The notes under the pieces are model-generated. The model searched no databases and was not told where the DNA came from. It saw only the letters and a list, made by a program, of their open reading frames with translations. The position numbers and the translations under genes were made by a program. This document shows, piece after piece, positions 25,701-40,700 of a stretch of 64,000 bases of DNA. Within the stretch, counting starts at the first letter, position 1. Every line of letters begins with the position of its first letter. Source of the DNA: Psoroptes ovis (lineage: Eukaryota > Arthropoda > Arachnida > Sarcoptiformes > Psoroptidae); the NCBI GenBank assembly GCA_002943765.1, contig PQWQ01000022.1:248001-312000 (forward strand). The letters run 5' to 3'.

Positions 25701-28700
25701 AGCAACTCTATTGATTAAGCCGAATGAACTTTTCGGACAGCCTAATTATTCAACACTTATTACATTTGTGATTTGAATAGGAAGATTATTTTTGTCAAAA
25801 AAATTTCAAAAATTTAAAACACAAAAAATAAAATGTAACACACCTCATAACCAGTGGCAATAAATCTTGAATTAATTTTTTAAAAAAATTAAAACAGCAA
25901 TAAATTAATTAAGACAAAATAAAGATTTCAAGGTAACAAAAAACGAGAAAATTTCAGTGTTAAATATTGAGGTTGTCCGGAAAGTTCATTCCGCTTAATC
26001 AATAGAGTTGCTTAATGAAAATCGGCCAAAACTTTTCGGACAACTTAAGTAATTTCAATATTGTCATGCATATTCACATATATATTCACAGTTGACAAAC
26101 ACACTCATACATTAAGCTTGGTGCATAAATTTTAATTTTTAAAAAAATATAAAAAACATTTCTCTGAAATAATTCACGCCTTTAAGCATCCTCATCCATC
26201 GTTCTTAATGTCTTTTCATTATCAAGATTTATTAACCAACCACCACCACCACCACACACCGAACAAACAAAGTGAAAATAATAAATAAATAAATGCTGGC
26301 CACCATCATCATTAATAGAAAATATTTATGGGCGACCAAAATGGCATCAAATAATTTGCATAAATGCTTATCACATGGTGTTTTCTTAGATCAAAAAATC
26401 TTTCCGGAACAATTTTTTCCATTTTTTTTTCTCGCTCCATTTTCTTAAAGAATTATTAATCGATTTTGTTTGTTGCTTGGGTAAAAATGTCTTTGAGAAA
26501 TTACATTTTTTTTTCTTAAAGAAAGACAAACAGCCAAAAAGCATTAGCATCTTTTCGTTTAGTGTTGTTGGACTAAAAACCGGGAAATTTTCTCGGGAAA
26601 AAAATGTTACAATTTCTTCAGATTCGATTAACAGAATTTTTTTCTTCGGGAATATTTGACATTTTTTGCCTATTTTTTCTACAGATCAATATATTCGGAA
26701 ATATATGTGAACAAATGTAATATAAACAAACAAACAAACAGCGAAAAATCATTGGAATAACATTAAAAAACATTTTTTTGATTTGAATGAATTCAAGAAT
26801 TCATTCATTCCGAGAGACATTCGGGGACCATTGATTCATTTTCTTATGATAATTCTTTGAAAATTGAATTTGTCAAAGCTCTAATGTAACATTATTGTAT
26901 ACAACATGGAAGCTTATAAACATACGAAGAATCACAAAATTTTAGAAAATCAAATTGACACATCAATCAATCAGTTTATCGTAAAGCAAATAAGCAAATA
27001 ATAATAATTGGTCAAATAATGTTCAAGTGAAAATAAATTGACTAAAATCAATTATCAGAAAGAGAGAGAGCATACATGAATTGACTGAAAAATAAACATC
27101 TTAAGACATCTCTTCGAAGATTTTGAATGATTCATCTGATTCGTAAGAATAAGACTTATTATCATTGGAAAAAAAATGCAATAAGCATTTCACAAATAAT
27201 GCAATTTCCGTATTTAAACAACAGAAAAAATAATAAATAAATAAATCAAATCAATGTTATAAATATCAACTCGGAGAAACTTTACAAGCAAAATCAAATG
27301 ATTTCAGCAATTCATGACAAATTCATTTTTTGGAGCTATGAGCACATTGGATGTCAATGGAATTCACAATTTTTGAGGGTAAAATTAAAACCCTGCGAAA
27401 TCAATTGAAAACAATTTCTTAAAATTGAAATTATGATTTGGATCACACAGAATTTTGTGAATTTCAGAATTTTAATTAAGAAAATTTCGTAAATTTCAAT
27501 GATACTTGAAATTTTCAAAATTTTAAAATTTCGAGCTAAAGGCCCAAGAAATAATCAATTTCTTCGGGAGCAAAAATATGACAAGTGAAAAAAATTTGTT
27601 GAAGTGGCAGAAAATTTCGAAACATTTTGCTTTACGAGAAAATTTTCGGGAAACCAAATCACATAAAACAAAAACAAAAAAAAAAAAAAAAAAAAGGAAA
27701 TCTCTCTCATCATTCTACAAGGATACAAATGATGAACGAAACGAAATATTAGGTTGTCCCATAAAGTTCATGCCGTTTTTCCAATGAATAAAAATTTAAA
27801 AAATGGCAAGAACTTATGGGACAACACAATAAAAAAATACATATAAAACAAATCATTAAACAACACATTTGTTGGCCAAAGGAGCAAAAAGCAAAAATCA
27901 TTTCAATTGCTTTTTTGTTTGTTTGTTTTTGTTTGAATGATTACAAACAAACACAAACAAATGAAACACAGTGCGAATATATGACTGAAACAATAATGGC
28001 CTTATGGATATTTTCGTTTTTTTCGGGTTGTTTGGATTCACTTGAATGAATTTTGAGTTGTAAATAAATTTTGATAGAATTCAATTGCAGAATTGAATGA
28101 ATTGAATCGGAGAGATACAAATTTGAAAAAAAATAAAATAAAGCAAACAAAATGAATGAAATTTGTAGCAAAAAGGTTTGTTTTGTATAGAAAATCTGGA
28201 GCACAAAAAATGAAAAGATTGATTTTTGAGTCTTATTATTCAAATCATAATAATAATCATGATTTGAGCATGTTTTCAATTTGAATAATTCTGATTCGAA
28301 ATATCAATTATTCATTCATTCATTGATCATTTTTGATTAATTTTTCAAATGATAAACTATCGAAAATCTCGGAGAAATTCGACTTCAAAAACTGAGTATT
28401 CATACAGCCAAGGGTCAATTATTAATTTTTTGAAAAATTTTTGAATCTATTCAGCTGAAATATTTAAACACTCAATGAGTATATATTCAATTTGTTTTGC
28501 GAAAATTCAAACGGATCAAGCTTACTCATCTCTCTCACAAGAACCAAAATACTCATTAAACAATATTACAAACTGTGAATAATTTCACAAAAGATGTATA
28601 TTTGGCTATCGTTGAATCGATTCAAACAATAATCAAACAACAAAAAAACATAACTGTAGCATCTCTCAATCTCTCTATTCACCAACAAATGTTAATTCAA

Positions 28701-31700
28701 AACAAATGAAACAATTTCAGATTTTTTCAATGAAACGATTTTTTGAAAAGCAAATTTTTGCTTGGATGCTTCACACATACATATTCTTCAATTATTATTT
28801 CATTTATTATTAGGAATGTCCGGAAAGTTCTGACCGATTTTTAAGAGCAACTCTACAGGACTTAAAGTTTTAATTCGTATTTTTAAAATTGAATTTCGTA
28901 ATTTTACCATTTGAAATTCCATTTAAAACTACGAAAATTAACTTTAAAACTCTGAATAAAAACTTAAAACTTTGTATTGATAAAGCGGAATGAACTTTTA
29001 GGACAACCTAAATATTTTAGTTTTTTTGGTTAATCATCACCAGAGAAAAAAATGGAAAAAAACTCATAATAAACTCGTAGAACAATCAACAATCAACGAA
29101 CCATATACGAATTGTTCGTTATTATTATTTTCGAACAACAACAACGAATCAGCGACCAAAACACAGAAAATAAAGTCATCAAAATGCATTGAAAATGTTT
29201 GAAGAAAATGAATTGAATTCAACTACATCACTCATCATCATCATCATTCAACTAACCATAAGAGAAATTTTGGATAAAAGTTTTAACCAACCAACAAAAT
29301 AATAATGAACAAATGGAATCACATAATTATTTTTTACCAAAATAACCAAAAGTAGATGAAAAACACTTATGGAATTAACCAAACATATGAAATGTGTATA
29401 ATTGAAATTTAGCTTTTTTGAACAACCAAACATATATTAGGTTGTCCGAAAAGTTTTGGCCGATTTTCATTAACAACTCTATTTGATTAAGCCGAATGAA
29501 TTTTTCGGACAACCTAATGTATTCATGATTATGATGAAAACATATTCATACATGAATAATTGTTCATCATCATTCAGTGAGAAGGCGACAAAATTCCGAC
29601 ATTTATTAGTTGACATTTTTATCATAATAAATTGGAGGGGTGAGAGAGAGATGGCAAAAAATGAAATTCCTTAGAATATACTTAATCATACATTATAATG
29701 GTTTGATTATCATTAAAGCACGATTATAAATTCGAATTTGTTAAATGAATTCAAAGAACCGGAATTTCATTTATGAATATCGAGAACATCATTGTTAGTC
29801 AGTCATTCATTCAATTTGGTTAAATATATTTCAAAAATTTGGTTGTCCCATAAGTTCTTGCCGTTTTAAGATTTTTTTTGATTTAAAAAATGGCAAGAAC
29901 TTATGGGACAACCCAATATAATTGATTAGTATTTCATTCCATCTTATTGATAAAAGTAATGATTATTCAATGATGACAGATCTATCAATAAATATGAGAA
30001 TAAATGGCCATTTGAATGAAATACACTCATAAATTAAAGGGCAATCATTTGTCACTTTTATTCATTCGAAGCATTCAACAATTCTAAAATGGGACAATGA
30101 CCAGGGCTATAGTTTCAAAGAATCGATCCGGACATCTAGCTTGTTGGCTAAACAATGCCAGAGATGACAATATCCGAATTTTCAAATTGGATTTTAATCC
30201 ATTTCTGCCATTCATTCATTTATTCAATGCGAAATGGCAAATTCCATTTTAACCATTTTGGAAGAATTATTCATTTGTAAATATTTTGAGTGAATGGGAT
30301 TCATTCATATTCACATATTGGCAATTTTGAAATTGACTTTTTATCAAAATAAAATTGGAATGAAAATGGAATAAAGTCAATTTTGAAACAACAAAGAATG
30401 GTGGAGAATGGAAATTGTAATATTTTGCCAAGTTATTACTATGACTGGTATTTTTTCGATTTTTTCTTTGTTTATCAAAATCGGATTTCATCAAAACGAT
30501 ATTTGAATTGTGTTAATATATTGGGCTGTCCGAAAAGTTGTGGCCGATTTTCATGAGCAACTCTATTTGGTTAAGCCGAATTGACTTTCTGGACATCCTA
30601 ATATATGAATTTATATTCATATGAAATTAAATTGAGAATCTGCATCTGCCAAATATGCACACAGATACACAAAGAGACAATGTTGAAAATATCTTTTCAT
30701 GGATGGAAAATAAGCTTACAATAACACATACCGCACACATTGGCAAGGTTCAGTGTTGATAATGTGTATGAGATACATGAGTGTATTGAACACACAAAGA
30801 CTAGTAAATCGAATGAATACGAAATAAACACGTGCCAATTCACAATAACAATGAAGAATATATTCAGTGAATGAATATCAACCAACCAGTGAATGAAACG
30901 ATATGAAATGGAAAAATGTCATTCAAATTCAATTTTGGAGATTGAAATTTTCAAACTGAAATAAAATTTGACTAAAATAAATATTTCAAAGGCTTCCACC
31001 CTTTGAAAAGAAACCCTACATTTGTGAATGATATTTCTGTTTTTTTTTTCGGTGCACAAAATGAAATTTTGAATCGAATAGAATTATTCATAGAATTTTA
31101 AATGATGAATAATGCCTAAGCTGAAATGAAACTGAATAAAAATGCATGAATTTTTAATAATTCATACATTCAACATTCATTCAAAAATAATATGATTGTG
31201 GCATATTCATTACAATAATAATAATAATATTTTTATTTGCATTCAATTTGAATTCAAATCGAAAATTTCTTGGTAAAAAAATGAATGAATGAATTGAACC
31301 AGAATCGGAGTATATTTTTGTTTTGTGGAATCGAATTGATTCAAAATTCAATGAATTCAAAGGAGAAAATATTTAAATTTTTCTCGAGAATTCAAATATG
31401 GAATTTCGTAATAAACTTTGCATTATTTCTAAGAATCAAATCTAAATAGTAATAACGATACTAATACCTTCACTAAAATACCGAGAAAATGTTGGTAGGT
31501 ATTCAAGAATTTTTCAATAATTCAAAATTAATAACATTTTTTCAAATATATTAGATTGTCCGTAAAGTTTAGGGTGATTTTCATGAACAACACTATTGTG
31601 ATTAGGCCGAATGAACTTTTCGGACAGCCAAATAATTTGAAATTCAAAGAAATTATTATTTTTTTCAAAATTAATTTTAAATTTGTTTCAAAGAACAAAT

Positions 31701-34700
31701 ACGATTTCTACGGAATTTTTCTCCCGAACACACATATATGAATGACTCGATCGAAATAATTAATTTTTTTTCTTCATTTCAAACCAAAATCAATTATGGT
31801 GGAAGCAATTTTTCAAGCAAAAAAAAAAAAATGTTTCAGTTTCATTTGACAAACAAACAAATGAATAGAAATAATTATAAGAATAACATATGTATTTAAT
31901 GATGATGATGGAGCATAAATATGCACAAAAAATATATTTGTCAAATGGAAATATATTTGTGTGTGTGTATATGTTCACACATATACAAATATTTTCATTC
32001 AAAAACCATTAGCACAAAGTCTAAAGCAATGAATGGATTTACATGTGAAGACATTAAGCAAATTCTAAGCGAAGAATTCAAATTGAATGAATGAATGCAT
32101 TTGAATGATTACTGGTGTGATATCGTCACATTTGAATAAGATACAAGCATGAATGCATATCATCATTAAAAATAATATCGAAGCATTCAATTCATTAGAA
32201 AATCAAATTCTCATTTCAGCATTCAAATTCTAATATCACCATTGATTTCACACACACATTGAATAGATGGATTTTTGGAATTTTATCATCGTCACAATTA
32301 TCACACGAATAATGATAAAACGAACACAGCATGATCAGTCAGTAGAATCGAATGCATCAGAATTGAATGCATCAAACACAGAATTCAAAGGAATTAATAG
32401 CATCTGAATGAATATACATTCAGAAAAAAATAGATAAAGGGGTTACTTTTATTTTGAATTTTCTGGCGAAAAATTTTCTTGGAAACATTTCAAATATTAA
32501 GCCAGAAAAAAAAACAATAAAAAACATGAATCGAATTCTGCAATTTTCAAATTGACTCACACAGACATACACACAGGCACACACACATCACATAAATTTT
32601 AATTTGACAACAAAAAATTTTCTCAGCTCACACACAAAATTTGTCAATAAATAAACACAACAACATCGAAAACAAAAATTCAAGCACTAAATAATAGCAG
32701 ATTCTATGGAAAAATATTAGATTGTCCGAAAAGTTTTGGCCGATTTTCATGCACAACTCTATGGTGATTAAGCCGAATGAACTTTTCGGACAGCCTAATA
32801 TTTTTGTAAAAATATTTTTCGTTTCTATGCATTCGATTAATGGCATTATCGAACCAAAGAAAATAATCTTAAAATAAACTTAACAAAACGACAACAAAAA
32901 TATGATTAATATTTGCAACACAAGATCTGAATAGAATCTGGTTTCTTCAGTGGAAAACATTTAATTCAATCATCAATTATCATCACATATGATGATTACA
33001 TGGACAAACACAGTATTTGGAGAAAATTTCCCAAGAAATATTCGAATACAAGAATAATGATTTTCGATCATAGTTCGATGATTATTTAGGGAAAATTTTC
33101 AACAGAAATATCGAATCGAACCGAATGAAAAATGACGCCCACAAAATAAACAAAATGATTATTCCATTTCATATATGGATAAATGCATTATTTAAAAGAA
33201 AAATATTACCGTAAATGTTTTTGTTTGTTTGCATTGAAATTGAATGTCGATGTACATTTAGCATGATGATTTTTCAATAATCAAACATAGCAAACAGAAA
33301 ACCTCTAAACAACAATCATCATGAACAAACATTCATATATGAATTGAAATTCACAAAGTGAATTTTGTAGAAAATATATTGTTTTTTAATGATTATTCTC
33401 GTATTTTTTTTTTCGTATTTTTTGTACCGAAAATATTAAGATTGTTCATTAAGTTCATTCGGCTTAATCACGATAGAGTTGCATGTGAAAACCGGCCAAA
33501 ACTTTAAGGACAACCTAAATATATAAATGGTTGATGTGAATCAAATGCATTGACATACGTTTTAAAGCAGTAATAAAATGCATTAAATGACAAAAACAGA
33601 ATTAAATGAAAATTTTCTTCAGAATTTTTTCAGCTTTGTTTTTACATTTCATATTGATGAAATCAATATTGAATGAATAAACCTCAAAAATACTCATGGA
33701 TCACATAATGGAAATGCTTTCCAATTTCCAAAGCCAAGAATCGGGGCTCAGCAAAAAATTTATTCAAAGGAAATTCTTGTTCGAGGAATTTTAGCGCAAA
33801 AAATTCTTTGAAATTCTATGAAATTCCTGCCAACACAACAGAAACACATACATCTAGGGCGAAAAATCATTAAAATACCACAAATTTTTTTGGTTTTGCT
33901 TCAGCCTTGCTTCGGCTTTAAATTTGATTTTGAATAATTCATTGATTATCGGCAGTGAATCAAGGAGAATCTGAGAGAAAAAATAGGTCTTTGAACAGAG
34001 AATCAAGCATGTTCAAAATTTTCTCCGATTAAATTCAGGAAATTTGAACAATCAAAATTTTAATTAAAATAAATTTCGAGAGATTACAATCAAGGCTATA
34101 GAATAGTAGAGATGCTATTTTTTGAACAATTATCGAGGATTTTCTAGAAGTGAAATATCTCTTGAAAAGAATGGATAGAAACAATCAATTTTTATCGAAA
34201 TTCATTCATTCATTCATTTGAAAAGGATAAAGAAAAATGTCATCGAAAAAACAACAAAGAAATAACAGTAAACAAACAAATATTAGGTTGTCCAAAAAGT
34301 TCTTGCCGATTTTCCAATGATTTTCTACGATATAATCGGCAAAAAAATTTGCGGACAACCGCAATAGAACTGAAATGATATCGTGAAACATTTCATCAAT
34401 TCTCAATGACAATTTATTATTGTTCCAGAAACTTTCCAAAAATTTTATTTCAAACGATTTTCTTAAAAATAAATAACTTTTTGTTTCGAGAAATATTCTC
34501 TATTCTTTAAGTTTCAATGACAAAACAAAGAAATATCGTTTGAAAAATTTATTGGAAATTTTTTTCCTTAAAGATAATTCTCAAGACATGACAATTTCTT
34601 AAGAACACAGGTAGACAAAGATATAATCGGCAAATAATCGAAGAAATAAATACATTTTATTGTTGTTCAGTATTGTCATTGTCAAACAAAATCAACGGAA

Positions 34701-37700
34701 ATAATTTAAAATTTGATCAAAATTGATGCTGTACAGAGCACAAGTGCAAATATATACCTCATATGGAATTACAGGAGACAAATCGAATCAAAATGTAAAA
34801 TTTACGAAATCAAATTCACATTTTGAATCGAAGAATTGCGAATCGAAATAAAGTAAAAACAACAGCACAAATGACATACGATTTGTTAATATGTGTGCAT
34901 AAATTGCTCGTTTCAATTCGATCAATTTTCGGATCACACATACTGGAATAAAAACAACAAATTCAAATTGATGATTACGAATTATGTCTATGTGTTTGTT
35001 TGTCTGAATGAATTTCAAAGCTATTTAAAGCTACGACGAATTCATTGTCGGGCAATGAAAATTCAGAGTTAAACAACAGAAAAACAATACAAAATCACTC
35101 GGAATTTCAATGTAACGATTGGAAATTGGAGAAAGATTTTCAAATACACAAAATTCAAAGTATAAAAATAATAATAAACTTCGTCGCTGTGCTGGGTCTG
35201 TAAAGTTGCTAAACTGAGAAAACTTTCAATCGAAGAAGAAAATATCGAAGAAAAAAAAATTGATTACTAAACGAAAATCAATATTTTCAGTGAGAAAATA
35301 AAGCGAGAAATTCGGCTGCGGCTCTAGCTGGGCCACAGCCGAATTTTCAATCATCCACCGATCAACGCCGGTTACGTGTGACAAGTTACCAAGGCAGAGA
35401 CGTAAGACTACGTCTTAAGACTTCACAAGAAAAAAATTCGAAAACGTAATTAAGCATCACCGGTTAAGCTTACAACAGAATTTAAATTTGACTGGTGTAA
35501 ATGAAAAGGAGAGGAATCTTGGATGGAAAATCGTACGGTCAATGAAAGAGGGGTATATGGTGTTTGTAGGGGGCGTCATTTTCACTCGAATCGAATCGAT
35601 AATGATAAATTCTTTGATTTATCATTATTAAAGTAATAATGGTTAGATCATCAAAATTTTGATGATTTCAGCATTTTATAGCATTTCAATGATGATAATA
35701 ATCACAATTTGAATTATTCGAAATGCTCGGCCAGAAATAATGTTGACCAAAATGGACAAATTTGTGAAAGCATTCAAAGCTTTAAAACAAGCAAAATCAT
35801 CAGAAAAAATCGTCGATTTTGATTAGATAAACGATTGTTGAGGGAAAATCGAGAAATATTAGGTAGCAGCCATTCACAATTCACAATTCTGAATGAGTCT
35901 TAAGGGTACACACCTGAAATTCGAGCAATGTTTAATGATAATAATGCAATTGTAATTGGAAGGAATTTGGTTTTTCGTTGTTAATCAAATTCAGACACAA
36001 CAACAAATGATTATCAAATTGACACTCCCATCCGATTATTATTAGTATCAATTATTATTTTTGTTTATTGTGCAAATGTAAACACAATTTTCAAATAAAA
36101 AGTGTTGGGTTGTCCGAAAAGTTTTTGCCGATTTAACAAGTTGAAAAACACTTGAAAATTGGCAAAAACTTTTCGGACAACCCAAGTAAAAAATGTATAT
36201 CATTTCGAATACGATGTGATAAATCATCAATTTGATTTACTTTGATAAATCATCAAAAATCCATCAAAAGATTTTATCAACAAGAAATTTGAGTAATCTT
36301 GAGATTTGAAAATTTTTCGAACAGAAATATCAAGTGACAAATCAAACACAAATAATCTGAGATGATAAATCTCTGAATAAAATGATTCAAAATCGTGTGT
36401 TCATATTAATGCGCGAAACAAGTGAAAACAATCAGAGATGCAAATAAACATTTGCGTAAAATTGAAATTAAATTCAAATTTCGATACAACTAATTTACAT
36501 AATATTTAAACTCATTTCTCAAGAATTTTCAAGAAAATTTTCTTAAGAAATAAAAGATTCAAAAAATTAATTCAGTCAAAAAAAAAACCAAAAACAACAG
36601 CCGTTGTTCAATACAACATTTTTCACGAAGATAATAATAATAATAATGAAAGCACTCAAATTGATTAAAATGTTTCTTAGTTCAAATATTCAAAAGATGA
36701 TGATTCTTTAAGATCAAATTCTATCGAGCAAAGTTATTGCTGCTGTTATTATTATTATTATTCAAAGTTATTGTTAAAGATCAAAGAGAATTTGAAATTA
36801 AAAATTCTTTGTTTCAAAATAAACGAAAAAATAAAATAAAATATCGATTGAATCGATTAAATGTGATCTACAAGGCACACATCGATATAAATGAATTGGT
36901 GGTGGAAAGCAATAAAATTTAAGAAAATGAATTTTCTGGTGCCTTAATGAAAATCCAGAGTTTTTGGATAGTCTTCATCCAAATACATCGAAATATTACA
37001 TCCACACCAATTATAAAATGAAACAATTTCAAATTATTGCAATTATTATTATTATGGCTATGTGAATGAATGAATAGAAAAAAAATCGAATCAAGAATTT
37101 CAAAGATTAAATTTTTCCTTAAAATTACTTATCATCTCAGAGTGCATGTAGTATGTGTGTGTGTGTGGACCATAATAAAAAATAAGCAAGATATGTTTGA
37201 TGATTGAAATGATTGGATATTTCTCTCTCTCTTCGATTTATTATGTAGTACGGAAAGTTTTGGCCAATTTTCACAAGCAACTCTATTGTGATTAAGCCGA
37301 ATGAACTTTTCGGACAATCTAATATTCTAGTTTTATTATTATAACCATTATGATATTTTTTTTTACAGAAAAAAAACTATATCCTTCAATTATTCTTAGA
37401 CAAGAATTCTCAAAGAATTTATTTCGATTCGATATTCTTTCTTTACACACAGGCATTTTAAATACTAAGACGAATCATATCAAAATGTATTGAGTTATTG
37501 ATGGCGAATGCAATAAAAAAAAGCTATAAAATTAAATCGTATTTCGCTGTGTTATATTTGATGTTTCAACTATTTGTTAGTCGGTGATGATGTTTAGTCA
37601 TAATAATAATAGTAGTCATAGTAATAATAATAAACGTAATACATTTTCACAGGAACTATTTATATTTGGATGGCCACAAACACCAAAAAATGAATCTCAC

Positions 37701-40700
37701 CGAATAAATTGTAATTCATACAAAAACATACAAATGGATTTCATCAAATGCATCACATCAAATCAAGTGAAAATTTCAATTTCAGCAGAACCCTTTCACA
37801 TATATGGTATTCAAATAAATAAATATTCAAATTGAATATTGGATTGAATTAATCAAGTCTATCAGTCTGATTATTTTGAATATTACACAGAGATTAAATT
37901 GAATGGGTGAAAAAAGATGTTAACAGAAATGTTCGAAGGAACATCTTGGAAAATCAAGATAATACAATAACCCATAATGATGGTCACAATTGATGCCACA
38001 GATAATGGTTGATCATTATCATTAGTGTATCATCATAGGGCCTGTAAATGGCTAGTTTTGAAATGAGTTTCGTATGACGAACAAACGTTTTTTGTGGATT
38101 TTTTCTGATTCGTCGAACTAAAGAACTGAATAACTGAATTTCGAAATTATGACGTCGATTACACACATGGAATTATGATAATAAGCCTACGAAGAACAAA
38201 GAAAAACTGGAGAATTGATATTCAACCGGAAATCTCTGAAGAATTATATGTGGACTTGTTAGAATTAAAATGTTCAAATAAAGGAATTTTTCAATGAAAA
38301 AATATTAGATTGTCCGAAAAGTTTTGGCCGATTTTCATAAGCAACTCTGCATTGATTAAGCCGAATGAACTTTTCGGACAGCCAAATTGAAAAAAAAATT
38401 CCCAAGAAATTTTTATTCAAAATGACTATTCACAATTCACAAATATCAAAATCCTATTATTGTTTCTGTGGAAAATTCTAAAATTATGAATCTGAAAATT
38501 TCTTTCCATAGAGAATTGCTGGAAATTGAGCAGAGGAAAAAAACAGAAATTCAAAATTCTTGGGTATTCAATTTTTGAAATTGATATTATTTCAATGGCT
38601 TATTATAAGAATGAATGGAGAAACACACAAGGCTTCAAAATGTCCCAGATACTTGAGAAGAAAATTGAACAATTCTGGGACAACTTGAAAAAAATTAGGG
38701 ACAAATTATTTGTGAACAGAGTCCACAGAATGATGGCTTAAACACCATCATCATCATCATAATCACTGGCTTCAAGATATAATTATTGAAAATGGTAAAA
38801 TTGCAATTACTAATAGCAAGTCGACAGTAGTCAAAGAGAAAAATGGCTGCCATTTTTGGTTGGTTTCATTTAAAACAAAAATAATTCTTGAGCTAAATTC
38901 TCTTTCAGACCCTAATTCACTGTGTATAAATGATATTCTGGCAATATTTTTGGGTGAAAAATGAAAATTCAGTTTTAATAAACCCAAAAATATGAGGTTG
39001 TCCGGAAAGTTTTGGCCGATTTTCATTCAGCAACTCTATTGATTAAGCCGAATGAACTTTTCGGACAGCCTAATATAATAAATATAATAAACCCTACTAC
39101 CCAAAAAATGCAGTGAAAAAAAATATGGATTATGTTTGTTGTGCAGGGCTATAGTATACATTTCATTTTTTAGTTGGAAGCTATTAATTCTAATTGATTA
39201 TCATATAATAAATATATGGTTTACCATGTATTAAATAATATATGTGATAATTCTAAGACAGAATTTCTTCGAGATCGAAACAAGTCTTGAAAGGAATTTT
39301 GGAAGAAAATAAGAAAAGGAAAAAAAATGATTCTACTTACATTCAACTTGAAATATACTATCGGAACGTACTGAAGGTCCAAGATTTCCAGTCGATTCAC
39401 ATGAAAATATTTGTCCAGAATCACGTTTACGATCTAATTTCGTTCGACCATCACTGGTCAAATTCCAAACAAGAATTGATTGTATCGATTGAAAACGATT
39501 CAACAAGAATTCTTCGGGTAATATTTCATCATAGATAGTGAATTCAGCTGTATTATTATCGATTGGTTGTTGATTACGATACCATTGTAATTGACATATT
39601 GGAAAACATTCAACACGACAATAAAATTGAACTAGATCATTGTTATCATTGAATGATTTGAAATGACCGAGTTCATTCATATTATTATTGTTGTTATTAC
39701 TATTGTAATTATCATTTGAGCTGTAATAATTATCACTTTTATAGTTGTATTCATTATCCATCAATGGATCATTTAGTTGATTTGAATTTTGATTTTGTTG
39801 CTGTTGGTGTTGTGCACGGAAATATTCATTCACACCGATTGTTTTCGGTAATTGATTTATGAAACGTGGCGGTGCATATGGCTGCAACTCAAAATGACCA
39901 CGTGCACCGAAGCCGATTTCATTCACAGCAGAACAGCTGATATTACCACGATTTACGATACGTAAATTGTGTATGGTCAAAATCGATTGTCTTGTTTCGA
40001 ATATCATTCCATCATTGTTTTCCCAATGATATTCGGTGTGATCAGATGGACGGCCTAAATCATTGACTATGCATTCCAGCGTAATATTATGACCTTTGAT
40101 AGGGTATGGCTCATCCAGCAGTCTTATGATTGATTTTCCCGGTGGGTAATTGACAATAATTTCAACTTCATTACTTAAATCACTGGCGCCAGCTTCACTG
40201 AACGCTTGACAGGTATAATTTCCAGTCAACGTACGTGGTATGCTTAGCCATGACAATTCTTTCTGTGCTTGTCCACCATCACCACCATCTAATTCGCTGA
40301 ATGTTTCACCATTATTTTTTAACCAACGCATTTTGGTTGCTGATCTTGGATTACCATCTAAAATATCACAAATCATACGTAAATCATCACCTTCTTTCAG
40401 TAAATAATTTGATGAATGTGGATCAGGATAAACAGCTAAAGAAACGATTGGTGGATAAAGGACATTGACGAATACTGATTGATTTGATTGTGATGCGCCG
40501 AATAAATTCGAAAGTTGACAAAAATAATGACCAGTATCATTTCGGGTAATATCTAATATGACCAACGTAATTGAATTTATTGATGATTCAGTTTCAATCA
40601 TATAATGTTTATCATCATCATCGATATTCAAACGACGGCCATCTTTAAACCAGACAGTCTCATTGAGCAATAATTCATTCGGGTTCGCCTTGTATCGACA

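Larger units (their letters stand above)
24519..39340. other. 14.8 kb intron between Ig7 and Ig8 exons
   Basis: Holds sixteen miniature elements, the nested family D copy, poly(A) near 27670-27693, many GAAT/ATTC repeats and a GC-richer patch at about 35180-35420. No exon-like open frame with splice signals was recognised on either strand. Confidence 0.6.

Noticed and set aside
27941..28279. 112-codon minus-strand open frame
   Set aside because: Phe/Ile/Leu-rich translation of AT-rich intron DNA, ending in a microsatellite; no exon signals.
20648..30000. Group C hairpins as CRISPR-like or attachment-site repeats
   Set aside because: Dispersed singly with TA flanks in a spliced eukaryotic gene; no array or spacer structure.
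36048..36230. Recurrent peptides such as GCPKSF and RLSEKFIRLNHN in many frames
   Set aside because: They are translations of the miniature elements, not a protein family; the same words appear wherever a copy lies in an open frame.
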